The notes beneath the pieces are model-generated. The model saw only the letters and a program-made list of their open reading frames with translations. It did no database searches and was not told the origin of the DNA. From Vibrio metschnikovii CIP 69.14 (lineage in GTDB: Bacteria; Pseudomonadota; Gammaproteobacteria; Enterobacterales; Vibrionaceae), in assembly GCF_000176155.1 (NCBI RefSeq), contig NZ_ACZO01000006.1, forward strand, positions 1,488,001 through 1,552,000: a stretch of 64,000 bases of DNA, read 5' to 3'. Below are positions 54,288 to 61,507 of this stretch, piece after piece (within the stretch, counting starts at the first letter, position 1; every line of letters begins with the position of its first letter). Position numbers and translations under genes: made by a program.

Positions 54288-54722
54288 TTAGACAATTTCT
54301 GTGCGTATTTTTTCCACAATCGCTTTCAGGCCATTACCACGAGAAGGGCTGAGATGGTCAAGTAATCCCAAATCGGAAAAATACGCATCCATATCAAAAG
54401 CCGCTATCTGCTCACCAGTTTTGGCGTTTAATGCGGCTAAAACCACAGCAATCAAGCCACGTACGATACGTGCATCGGAATCGGCGAAAAATAACCAGCC
54501 ATCCTGTTCATCTTGCTCGCTGACTAACCAGACTTGACTTTCACATCCTGCGACAACGGCTTGATCACTTTTTAAGCTCTCATCCATAACAGGCAATTGC
54601 TTACCCCAGAGGATCAGCTGCCGATAACGCGCTTCCCAACCTTGTAATGACCGCATAGTGGCAAGAATGTGCGCATCAGTAATAGTGAGACCAAACGGAT
54701 GGTTAGGCAAACTGGACATCAA
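54288..54722 (-). CDS. csdE: SufE-like sulfur acceptor CsdE
   Basis: Accepts persulfide sulfur from a cysteine desulfurase. 144 residues of the SufE fold with the acceptor Cys in VAGCESQVWL and conserved RGLIAVVLAALNAKT and LSPSRGNGLKAI. In E. coli it works with CsdA and TcdA (CsdL). tcdA lies upstream here, but csdA, which in vibrios I recall next to csdE, is absent: the next gene is convergent yajL. Confidence 0.92.
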   Translation of the reverse strand: MMSSLPNHPFGLTITDAHILATMRSLQGWEARYRQLILWGKQLPVMDESLKSDQAVVAGCESQVWLVSEQDEQDGWLFFADSDARIVRGLIAVVLAALNAKTGEQIAAFDMDAYFSDLGLLDHLSPSRGNGLKAIVEKIRTEIV

Positions 54723-54762
54723 TAATATCTCCGCAACGAATGATGAGTTAAAGGTCTCGACA

Positions 54763-54789
54763 CTGCAGCAATTGACTCAATTGCTGCAG
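54763..54789. repeat. 27-bp palindrome between tcdA and csdE
   Basis: Arms CTGCAGCAATTGA and TCAATTGCTGCAG are perfect 13-bp complements around one central base. It starts 5 bp after the tcdA stop. No T tract follows on either side, so it may be an mRNA processing or protection stem, a partial terminator, or a protein-binding site. Confidence 0.6.
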
Positions 54790-54793
54790 ATAT

Positions 54794-55603
54794 TTAAGCT
54801 GAATGTTTCTGGATAAGTTTATCAATGATCCGGGCAACCGCGACAAAACCAAAGGTTGCGGTGACCACAGTTGCAGCGCCAAATCCAGTGGCACAATCCA
54901 TACGCTTAGGCCCTTCCGCGCTTGATTTAGCGGCGCACACCGTACCATCGGCTTGAGGATATTTAAGTTGCTCGGTAGAAAACACGCACTCAATAGCAAA
55001 TTTACGTGCCGGATTAGTTGGAAAATGATGATCACGACGCAAGCGATCTTTCAGCTTTTTCGCTAAAGGATCTTGAATGGTTTTCGTTAAATCAGCGACT
55101 TTAATCTGGGTCGGATCGGTCTGACCTCCAGCACCACCAATAGTAATCACTTTGATTTTATTACGGCGACAATAAGCCAACAGAGAGGCTTTAGCGGATA
55201 AACTATCAATCGCATCTAAGACATAGTCCATCTGGTTATTAAGGTACTGAGCTTGATTGTCCGAGTCGATGAAGTCATCAATCAAATTGACCTTACAGTC
55301 AGGGTTGATCAATGTCACTCGTTCAGCCATGACCTCTATTTTGCTTTTGCCTATCGTGCCCGTCATTGCATGGATTTGACGATTAATATTGGTAACACAG
55401 ACATCATCCATATCGATCAATGTCAGCTCGCCGATACCAGAGCGAGCCAGAGCTTCCACAGCCCATGAACCAACACCACCAATCCCAATTACGCACACAT
55501 GAGCGGCACGGAGGATCTCCACTTGTCTATCACCGTACAAGCGGCGAGTTCCGCCAAAACGCTGATTGTAATTGTCTGAGGCAGGCGTATCGAGTTCACG
55601 CAT
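54794..55603 (-). CDS. tcdA: tRNA threonylcarbamoyladenosine dehydratase TcdA (CsdL)
   Basis: E1-like ATP-dependent enzyme that cyclises t6A37 of tRNAs to ct6A. The start at 55603 (MRELDTPASDNYNQRFGG) gives 269 residues, like E. coli; longer frames upstream add non-family sequence. ATP motif VIGIGGVGSWAVEALARSG, then DMDDVCVTNINRQIHA, CRRNKIKVITIGGAGGQTDPTQI and GPKRMDCATGFGAATVVTATFG. Linked to csdE downstream and mltA upstream. Confidence 0.95.
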   Translation of the reverse strand: MRELDTPASDNYNQRFGGTRRLYGDRQVEILRAAHVCVIGIGGVGSWAVEALARSGIGELTLIDMDDVCVTNINRQIHAMTGTIGKSKIEVMAERVTLINPDCKVNLIDDFIDSDNQAQYLNNQMDYVLDAIDSLSAKASLLAYCRRNKIKVITIGGAGGQTDPTQIKVADLTKTIQDPLAKKLKDRLRRDHHFPTNPARKFAIECVFSTEQLKYPQADGTVCAAKSSAEGPKRMDCATGFGAATVVTATFGFVAVARIIDKLIQKHSA

Positions 55604-55690
55604 AACAAGCATCCACACTGTATAAAAGAGGCAAAAAGAAAGAGTGCGATTTATACGCACTCTTGATAAAAAAGTCTAGGCTGTGTCGTG

Positions 55691-56794
55691 TTATTGTCGC
55701 TTTTCAGGCGGTAAGGCCCAAGGCGCTTGTGTCGCGGAGTTTTCCAATCCCAGCTTCCATACTCGGCCAAAGTGCTTGTAATGCCCCGCTTCAATACCAG
55801 CGCGATACCCCATGCCGTGGTATAAATCGAGATGATTTTGCTTCACAGCGCCGCCAGTATCAAGCACGATTAATAAACGTAATTGGTGAACCCCTGACCA
55901 GCTTCCATCGGCATTCAACAAAGGAACTTCTGCTAAAATAGGCGTGCCCATCGGTAAGATGGATCGATCACCTGCCACCGCAGCCATCGATAATAGAGGG
56001 ATACCCGCACTGCCGGTGACAGGTGCGGCAGCACTGGGGCGGAAAAAGACATAAGAAGGGTTTTGCTCTAATAACTCGCGCACCGTCGGCTCATCATTCG
56101 CTAGCACCCACTCTTTAATCGCTTTTAATGACATATTGGCGCGCTCAACCAAACCTCGTTCAATTAAAATACGGCCAATACTGACATAGGCTTTATTATT
56201 TTTACCAGCATAAGCAAAGTATTCGAGCGTGTCATCATCTTCAAAATGAACAAAACCGCTGCCTTGCACTTCCATAATAAACGGATCAATCAAGTTGGCG
56301 GCATAACCAATTTCTAAGCCTTGCCCAGCGAGTACACCTGCGTAGATTTCTGCTCGGGTTGGACAGTTATCGCTACAATCCGGTAGAGCGTACACCGGAT
56401 AACGATAGACTTCATCGGCGGTATGGCGCAGTTCCATTACTGGTGAAAAATAGCCCGTAAAAAGAACATTACCTCGTTTATCGCCTCCGCCCATTTGCGC
56501 GGTTTGCACACCAAATTGCGCCAGATCAGCGGGATCGCCGCTTTGCATCGCCCACTCATTAAGCTTTTCATACAAAGGTTGATAGATCGCCGCCATAGAA
56601 GGAGAATTAATCACCACTTGCTCACTTTGTGCGGCAAACTTAGAAAAATCACGCGGGGTATTGGAATGGAGCTGCTCAACCTGATTTAAGATATGAGGAA
56701 ATTGATCATCAGTATATTGTTGCGCGCGGTCGGTCGGCTGAGCACAGCCAAACAGAAGCGCTAACGTAGCACAAGAAAATAATCGTTTTATCAC
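55691..56794 (-). CDS. mltA: Membrane-bound lytic murein transglycosylase A
   Basis: Outer-membrane lipoprotein that cleaves peptidoglycan glycan strands to 1,6-anhydro products. 367 residues, start GTG at 56794, lipobox LLFGCAQ. MltA barrel domain with FTGYFSPVMELR and DPFIMEVQGSGFV; the C-terminal 3D domain has the catalytic Asp region LIVLDTGGAVKQNHLDLYHG. Position between tcdA and argA matches other vibrios. Confidence 0.94.
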   Translation of the reverse strand: MIKRLFSCATLALLFGCAQPTDRAQQYTDDQFPHILNQVEQLHSNTPRDFSKFAAQSEQVVINSPSMAAIYQPLYEKLNEWAMQSGDPADLAQFGVQTAQMGGGDKRGNVLFTGYFSPVMELRHTADEVYRYPVYALPDCSDNCPTRAEIYAGVLAGQGLEIGYAANLIDPFIMEVQGSGFVHFEDDDTLEYFAYAGKNNKAYVSIGRILIERGLVERANMSLKAIKEWVLANDEPTVRELLEQNPSYVFFRPSAAAPVTGSAGIPLLSMAAVAGDRSILPMGTPILAEVPLLNADGSWSGVHQLRLLIVLDTGGAVKQNHLDLYHGMGYRAGIEAGHYKHFGRVWKLGLENSATQAPWALPPEKRQ

Positions 56795-56865
56795 TGGGAG
56801 TTATCCATGTTGGGTTTCATCAAAAAGCATGACAAACTCCACAGTGAAGCGCAATGGCTGAATTG

Positions 56866-57273
56866 TTAACGAAGGTTTTTTTGATGCTTTCCTGACAATT
56901 GAAATGTCGGGTTATAATGCGCTTTGGAGACTAGCCGCATTTCTGTGTATTCATCATTGAGCATCCGATATTCCATCTTTTGATCGCCGATATAAAAACT
57001 CAAATGCCGCCCGTTAAAGTCATAATGGGTTGTCACCATACGTCCATCAATCATAATCGCATCCGCTTGGACATAAATTCTTTGCGCGGCATACGGCGCG
57101 ACATTCTGCTCTATCCACAATCCATAAATATCACTTTTTGATGGTGAAAAAGAGTCTGCTAGGCGATTAAACACTTGGCTATACAGCAAAATAACCACCG
57201 AGACGCCCAGTACTACCGCGAGGATTAAGATTCGCTCTAACCATTTTTTATTACGGGTTGAATTCGTGTTCAC
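56866..57273 (-). CDS. Small membrane-anchored protein, possibly DUF2850 family
   Basis: 135 residues with GTG start and GAGAGAATAAG upstream. A basic N-terminus and one membrane helix (ILILAVVLGVSVVILLYSQVF) are followed by about 95 residues predicted extracytoplasmic and beta-rich (DIYGLWIEQNVAPYAAQRIYVQADAIMIDGRMV). I recall a DUF2850 family of this shape beside argA in vibrios; the assignment is from memory. Function unknown. Confidence 0.75.
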   Translation of the reverse strand: MNTNSTRNKKWLERILILAVVLGVSVVILLYSQVFNRLADSFSPSKSDIYGLWIEQNVAPYAAQRIYVQADAIMIDGRMVTTHYDFNGRHLSFYIGDQKMEYRMLNDEYTEMRLVSKAHYNPTFQLSGKHQKNLR

Positions 57274-57459
57274 TTTCTTATTCTCTCATCATCAATGAGT
57301 GATTCCAAACCTAACCAATAAGAGTCTCTCGTTCATCACTTCCCTTGGAGATGTTAGCGTAGAACTACGTAACGACACCCCAAGAGATGGCTAAATCTTT
57401 TTATTGACTAAACCCATAACAAATAATCTCCCTATTATCGATAAAACCGCTTGTTAATA

Positions 57460-57477
57460 GGTGAATAAAAAGTCATT
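57460..57477. promoter_or_regulatory. ARG box upstream of argA
   Basis: TGAATAAAAAGTCA matches the ArgR consensus TGAAT-W4-ATTCA with a single mismatch, 34 bp before the argA start. A much weaker second copy may sit 3 bp further (57481-57498), the usual pairing distance. It supports arginine repression of argA. Confidence 0.7.
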
Positions 57478-57511
57478 ATTTAGACATATTTAAACACTTC
57501 GGTATGATAAA

Positions 57512-58849
57512 GTGAAAATTCGTAGCACAGCCTTAGTCAAAGGATTTAGACAATCCGCGCCTTATGTTAACGCTCATCGCGGTAAAACCATGGTGGTCAT
57601 GATTGGCGGCGAGGCAATAGCAGATAAAAACTTCGCTAATATTATTAGCGATTTAGCCTTACTGCATAGCCTTGGCGTTAAAATAGTATTGGTTCACGGT
57701 GCTCGTCCACAAATCAATCAAATTTTGCAGACTCACCAACGAACCACCCCCTACCATAAAGGTATTCGCGTGACTGACGAAGAAGCGTTAAGGTTGGTTA
57801 TGCAAGCCGCTGGACAATTACAACTAGCGATTACTGCTCAATTATCCATGAGTCTCAACAATACGCCAATGGCTGGCACCCAACTTAACGTCGTAAGTGG
57901 TAATTTTGTTATCTCTCAACCATTAGGTATAGACGATGGTGTCGACTATTGCCACAGCGGTCGTATTCGTCGCATCGATATTGACAGTATTAATCGTACC
58001 CTTGAGCATGGATCGATTGTGTTACTGGGGCCTATCGCCAGCTCAGTCACTGGCGAATGTTTTAATCTGTTATCCGAAGAGGTCGCGACTCAAGTCGCGA
58101 TTCGCCTTAAAGCCGATAAGTTAATCGGTTTTTGCTCTGAACAAGGCATTATTGATGAGCAGGGCAATGCGATTGCCGAGCTGTTACCCAATGAAGTCGA
58201 ACATATTGTCGAGCGTTTAGAGTCATGTCCTGTTGCAAAAAGTGAGGACCCAACAGGGACCTTACGTTTTCTGCGCGCGGCGATTGCCGCTTGTCGAGCT
58301 GGCGTACCACGCAGCCATTTGATCAGCTACAAAGACGATGGCGCACTGATTCAAGAATTGTTCTCTTTTGATGGCATTGGAACTCAAGTGGTGATGGCGA
58401 GTGCCGAACAAGTCCGTCAGGCGAGCATTGATGATATTGGTGGTATTTTTGATTTGATTCGTCCATTGGAAGAGCAAGGTATTCTCGTGCGCCGCTCTCG
58501 CGAACAACTCGAACAAGAAGTTCATAAATTTACCATTATTGAAAAAGATCGCTTACTGATCGGCTGCGCCGCTCTTTACCCCTATCCTGATGAAAAAATG
58601 GCGGAAATGGCTTGTGTGGCTATTCACCCTGAATACCGTGATGGCAATCGAGGGTTACTGTTACTCAACCATATGAAACATCAAGCAAAACAAATGGGCA
58701 TTCAACGTTTATTTGTATTAACTACCCACAGCTTGCATTGGTTTAGAGAACAAGGCTTTATTGAGGTCGGAGTCGAATCCCTCCCGGTGGCTAAACAAAG
58801 TTTATATAACTACCAACGTCGCTCAAAGATTTTAGTCTTGCGTTTATAG
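57512..58849 (+). CDS. argA: N-acetylglutamate synthase
   Basis: First step of arginine synthesis, acetylating glutamate, normally feedback-inhibited by arginine. 445 residues from a GTG start ([21 protein letters not shown]). N-terminal amino-acid-kinase-like domain ([22 protein letters not shown], arginine-binding region) to about residue 290, then a GNAT acetyltransferase domain ([38 protein letters not shown]). Preceded by an ARG box. Confidence 0.95.
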   Translation: MKIRSTALVKGFRQSAPYVNAHRGKTMVVMIGGEAIADKNFANIISDLALLHSLGVKIVLVHGARPQINQILQTHQRTTPYHKGIRVTDEEALRLVMQAAGQLQLAITAQLSMSLNNTPMAGTQLNVVSGNFVISQPLGIDDGVDYCHSGRIRRIDIDSINRTLEHGSIVLLGPIASSVTGECFNLLSEEVATQVAIRLKADKLIGFCSEQGIIDEQGNAIAELLPNEVEHIVERLESCPVAKSEDPTGTLRFLRAAIAACRAGVPRSHLISYKDDGALIQELFSFDGIGTQVVMASAEQVRQASIDDIGGIFDLIRPLEEQGILVRRSREQLEQEVHKFTIIEKDRLLIGCAALYPYPDEKMAEMACVAIHPEYRDGNRGLLLLNHMKHQAKQMGIQRLFVLTTHSLHWFREQGFIEVGVESLPVAKQSLYNYQRRSKILVLRL

Positions 58850-59353
58850 TCCAAGAATAGCCAAGGTACGGCGCGCCCCAAAAAAATAGCAACGAACTGC
58901 ATATTCATTGCACAGTAAATGAACGCTTTATTTCTGTGTAGATTATGGGTAGAATCCGCCTTCTGACGAGATCTGTACAATTAATACACAGATTTCATCC
59001 ATACCCTCAATGCTTCAGGAAACCAATGCTTGAGGGTACGACCTAACCATCGGTATGCAAGGATTGCTTTTACGACCACACGTACTTAAGAGCAACAATT
59101 GATGAAAACTGTTATTTGTAACTCATTACAAAGCTTTTGGGATATGGCCGATAACCAGTTCCTTGAAGGTCACGCAGTACACTGCGTATTTCCAACCAGC
59201 GACCAACTTCGTGCTTTTATCCTGAGCTCTCAAAGCCGCTATAAAATCAAAAACATTACCTTTACTCATGCCTTTTAGCGCGTTCGGCTTACCCTTTATG
59301 ATGCAGATTGTGGACGGTAAGCCTAGGGTCTGTTGACCTTTCGCGATAACGGA
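58850..59353. other. argA-recD intergenic region
   Basis: 504 bp containing the 58-codon frame and two inverted repeats: TACCCTCAA / TTGAGGGTA (59001-59037, 19-nt loop) and GGCTTACC / GGTAAGCC (around 59287-59324). Neither is followed by a T tract. They could be the end structures of argA, the small frame and convergent recD. Confidence 0.5.
59102..59278 (+). CDS. Possible small protein, 58 residues
   Basis: An ATG-started frame of 58 codons in the argA-recD gap: starts MKTVICNSLQSFWDMADNQF and ends NITFTHAF. AAGAG lies 10 bases upstream. Composition is protein-like, with two Cys and a basic C-terminal half, no membrane segment or signal. I recognise no family. It could be a regulatory small protein or chance; conservation would decide. 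Confidence 0.5.
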   Translation: MKTVICNSLQSFWDMADNQFLEGHAVHCVFPTSDQLRAFILSSQSRYKIKNITFTHAF

Positions 59354-61507
59354 TTAAGAGACGGTTAATTTAGCCACTAAACCACTGGCACGCTCCGTTT
59401 TTAACTGAACCGCGCGTTTCATGATAGGTAAATCACTCAAGAGGATTAATCGTTTTTTCGCACGAGTTACTCCAGTGTAGATCAACTCGCGAGTTAATAT
59501 CGGACTAAAATCAGGCGGTAAAATCAGTAACGTTAAGTCAAATTCACTGCCCTGGGATTTATGTATGGTCATGGCATAGGCGGTTTCATGTTCAGGAACT
59601 CGACTGGGTAAAATCGCCTTTACACTGCCATCCGGTAATTCAAAATAGACCTTCAAACGGGGTTCGTCTTCACTCCTGTCTAATATGCATAAACCAATAT
59701 CGCCATTGTATAAACCTAAGCTGTGATCATTACGAGTGACCATCACGGGTCGGCAGTGATACCAAAGCTCATCTTGCAGATCAATCAAGCGACGCGCCGC
59801 GAGTGCTCGCTCGATGCGTTGATTTAAGCCATTCACCCCAAAATCCCCTTCACGGACTGCGCACAAAACACGACACTGATTGAAACAATCCAGCGCCGCT
59901 TTCGCTTGTTGGGCCTGCGTTTCTGGCGCAGCGCTAGAGGGATCAATCATAACGTCCTCAAGACGACGTAAATAGTGACCATACTCTTCAACCACTGTTT
60001 GCAACATCTGATTATACTGGTCACTGGTGAGTGGATGATGAGTAATGTCGCCATAATCCCGTTTTAATACCTCATCGACCGCGCTCGGTTGGCCACGATT
60101 GATCGCTTTAGCCAACTGACCAATGCCAGAACGTACATCAAAGCGGTAGCTTTTTTGCAACATGCATAAACTGTCAGCGATAGGGTTGACGTTCGCTTGC
60201 GAATGTCCGGTGAACCCTTGATAGCCGGTTAATGCCGACAGTTGTTCACTTTGCGAACGACTGTATCCTAAGGCCAAAAACGAACAGATATCGCCCAAGA
60301 CCGCTCCCGCTTCCACGGACGCTAATTGATCTTTATCACCTAACAAAATTAAACGGGCGTGTTTAGGCAGCGCTTCGATCAGTTTCACCATCATGGGTAA
60401 GTCCACCATCGAAGCTTCATCAACCACTAAAATATCAAGATGCAGCGGGTTGCGCTGATGGTGACGAAATTCCACGCTGTGAGGGATCGGACCGAGTAAT
60501 CGATGTAACGTACTTGATTCACTAGGGATCGCGGCTTTTAGCGCCGGCTCAACCGCTAACTCAGCCACAGCTTTACCAATCGACTCTGTTAAACGTGCTG
60601 CGGCTTTGCCAGTCGGCGCAACAAGCTTAATACTAGGCATGCTACCGTTTTGTTGAGCTTGAGCGATTAACGCGGCGAGTAATTTGGTTACCGTGGTGGT
60701 TTTTCCCGTCCCCGGCCCTCCGGATATCACCGCAAAACGACGCGTAAGCGCCACCGCGGCTGCCACTTTCTGCCAATTGATACAAGCCCGTTGTGGGATC
60801 AGCGTATCTAAGTGGATCAGATCTTTCACGTGACGAGCTGCGCTAACTACAGAATCAATCGCACTCCAATCCAATTCTTGCGGACTCACCACATCCAGAA
60901 AGTCACACACCAGCTGTTGGCGAGTTAATGGTGTCGCAATGGCAGACTGTGCCAGCAAAGCCTCAAGTAACCGATGGTATTGACGAGCAAATAAGCCATC
61001 GAGCAGCGTTTTCAGCTTTTGGACATCAGTAGGCTTTAAGCTCATCGGTGACCCAAAGCTCAGTAAACGCTGCGCTAAGGTCACTTCATAGTACCAATAA
61101 CGATGCAGATAAAGACGCTGACCATCAAACATTAACGGGACCGCTTCCCCTTGCTGACCAACCAAACTCGAACGCTGCAAAACCCCAAGCCAATCGATGG
61201 CTTGCAACTGCTGATTAACCACCAGCGCCGCATCACCAAATAAACCTAACTTGGCACTGAAATCAGCCGGAGTTAAGAGTAATGACTCAGTAGCCGTTGC
61301 CTGTTCACGAAACAGTGGCAAGCAAATATGCCCTTTAGCTAACTCTGCGCTGACCAGCGCGGCAATAAAACCGAGCGCTTGGCTATCTTCATCGCCTAAT
61401 TGAGACCTGCTTTTTTGAGCAATAAATCGCGCAAATTGATAATCCAGTTGGCGTAGCGCCCCCTTTTCGGCTAAGGGTTCCAGTAGTGTCATTAGTGAAC
61501 CAGTCAT
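59354..61507 (-). CDS. recD: RecBCD subunit RecD
   Basis: 5'-3' helicase subunit of exonuclease V, which processes double-strand breaks and responds to Chi. 717 residues (E. coli 608; vibrio proteins are longer). Walker A VISGGPGTGKTTTVTKL near residue 260, Walker B ILVVDEASMVDLPMM, then motif IV-VI regions ending in YAMTIHKSQGSEFD and RELIYTGVTRAKKRL. Overlaps the recB stop by 4 bp (ATGA). Confidence 0.95.
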   Translation of the reverse strand: MTGSLMTLLEPLAEKGALRQLDYQFARFIAQKSRSQLGDEDSQALGFIAALVSAELAKGHICLPLFREQATATESLLLTPADFSAKLGLFGDAALVVNQQLQAIDWLGVLQRSSLVGQQGEAVPLMFDGQRLYLHRYWYYEVTLAQRLLSFGSPMSLKPTDVQKLKTLLDGLFARQYHRLLEALLAQSAIATPLTRQQLVCDFLDVVSPQELDWSAIDSVVSAARHVKDLIHLDTLIPQRACINWQKVAAAVALTRRFAVISGGPGTGKTTTVTKLLAALIAQAQQNGSMPSIKLVAPTGKAAARLTESIGKAVAELAVEPALKAAIPSESSTLHRLLGPIPHSVEFRHHQRNPLHLDILVVDEASMVDLPMMVKLIEALPKHARLILLGDKDQLASVEAGAVLGDICSFLALGYSRSQSEQLSALTGYQGFTGHSQANVNPIADSLCMLQKSYRFDVRSGIGQLAKAINRGQPSAVDEVLKRDYGDITHHPLTSDQYNQMLQTVVEEYGHYLRRLEDVMIDPSSAAPETQAQQAKAALDCFNQCRVLCAVREGDFGVNGLNQRIERALAARRLIDLQDELWYHCRPVMVTRNDHSLGLYNGDIGLCILDRSEDEPRLKVYFELPDGSVKAILPSRVPEHETAYAMTIHKSQGSEFDLTLLILPPDFSPILTRELIYTGVTRAKKRLILLSDLPIMKRAVQLKTERASGLVAKLTVS

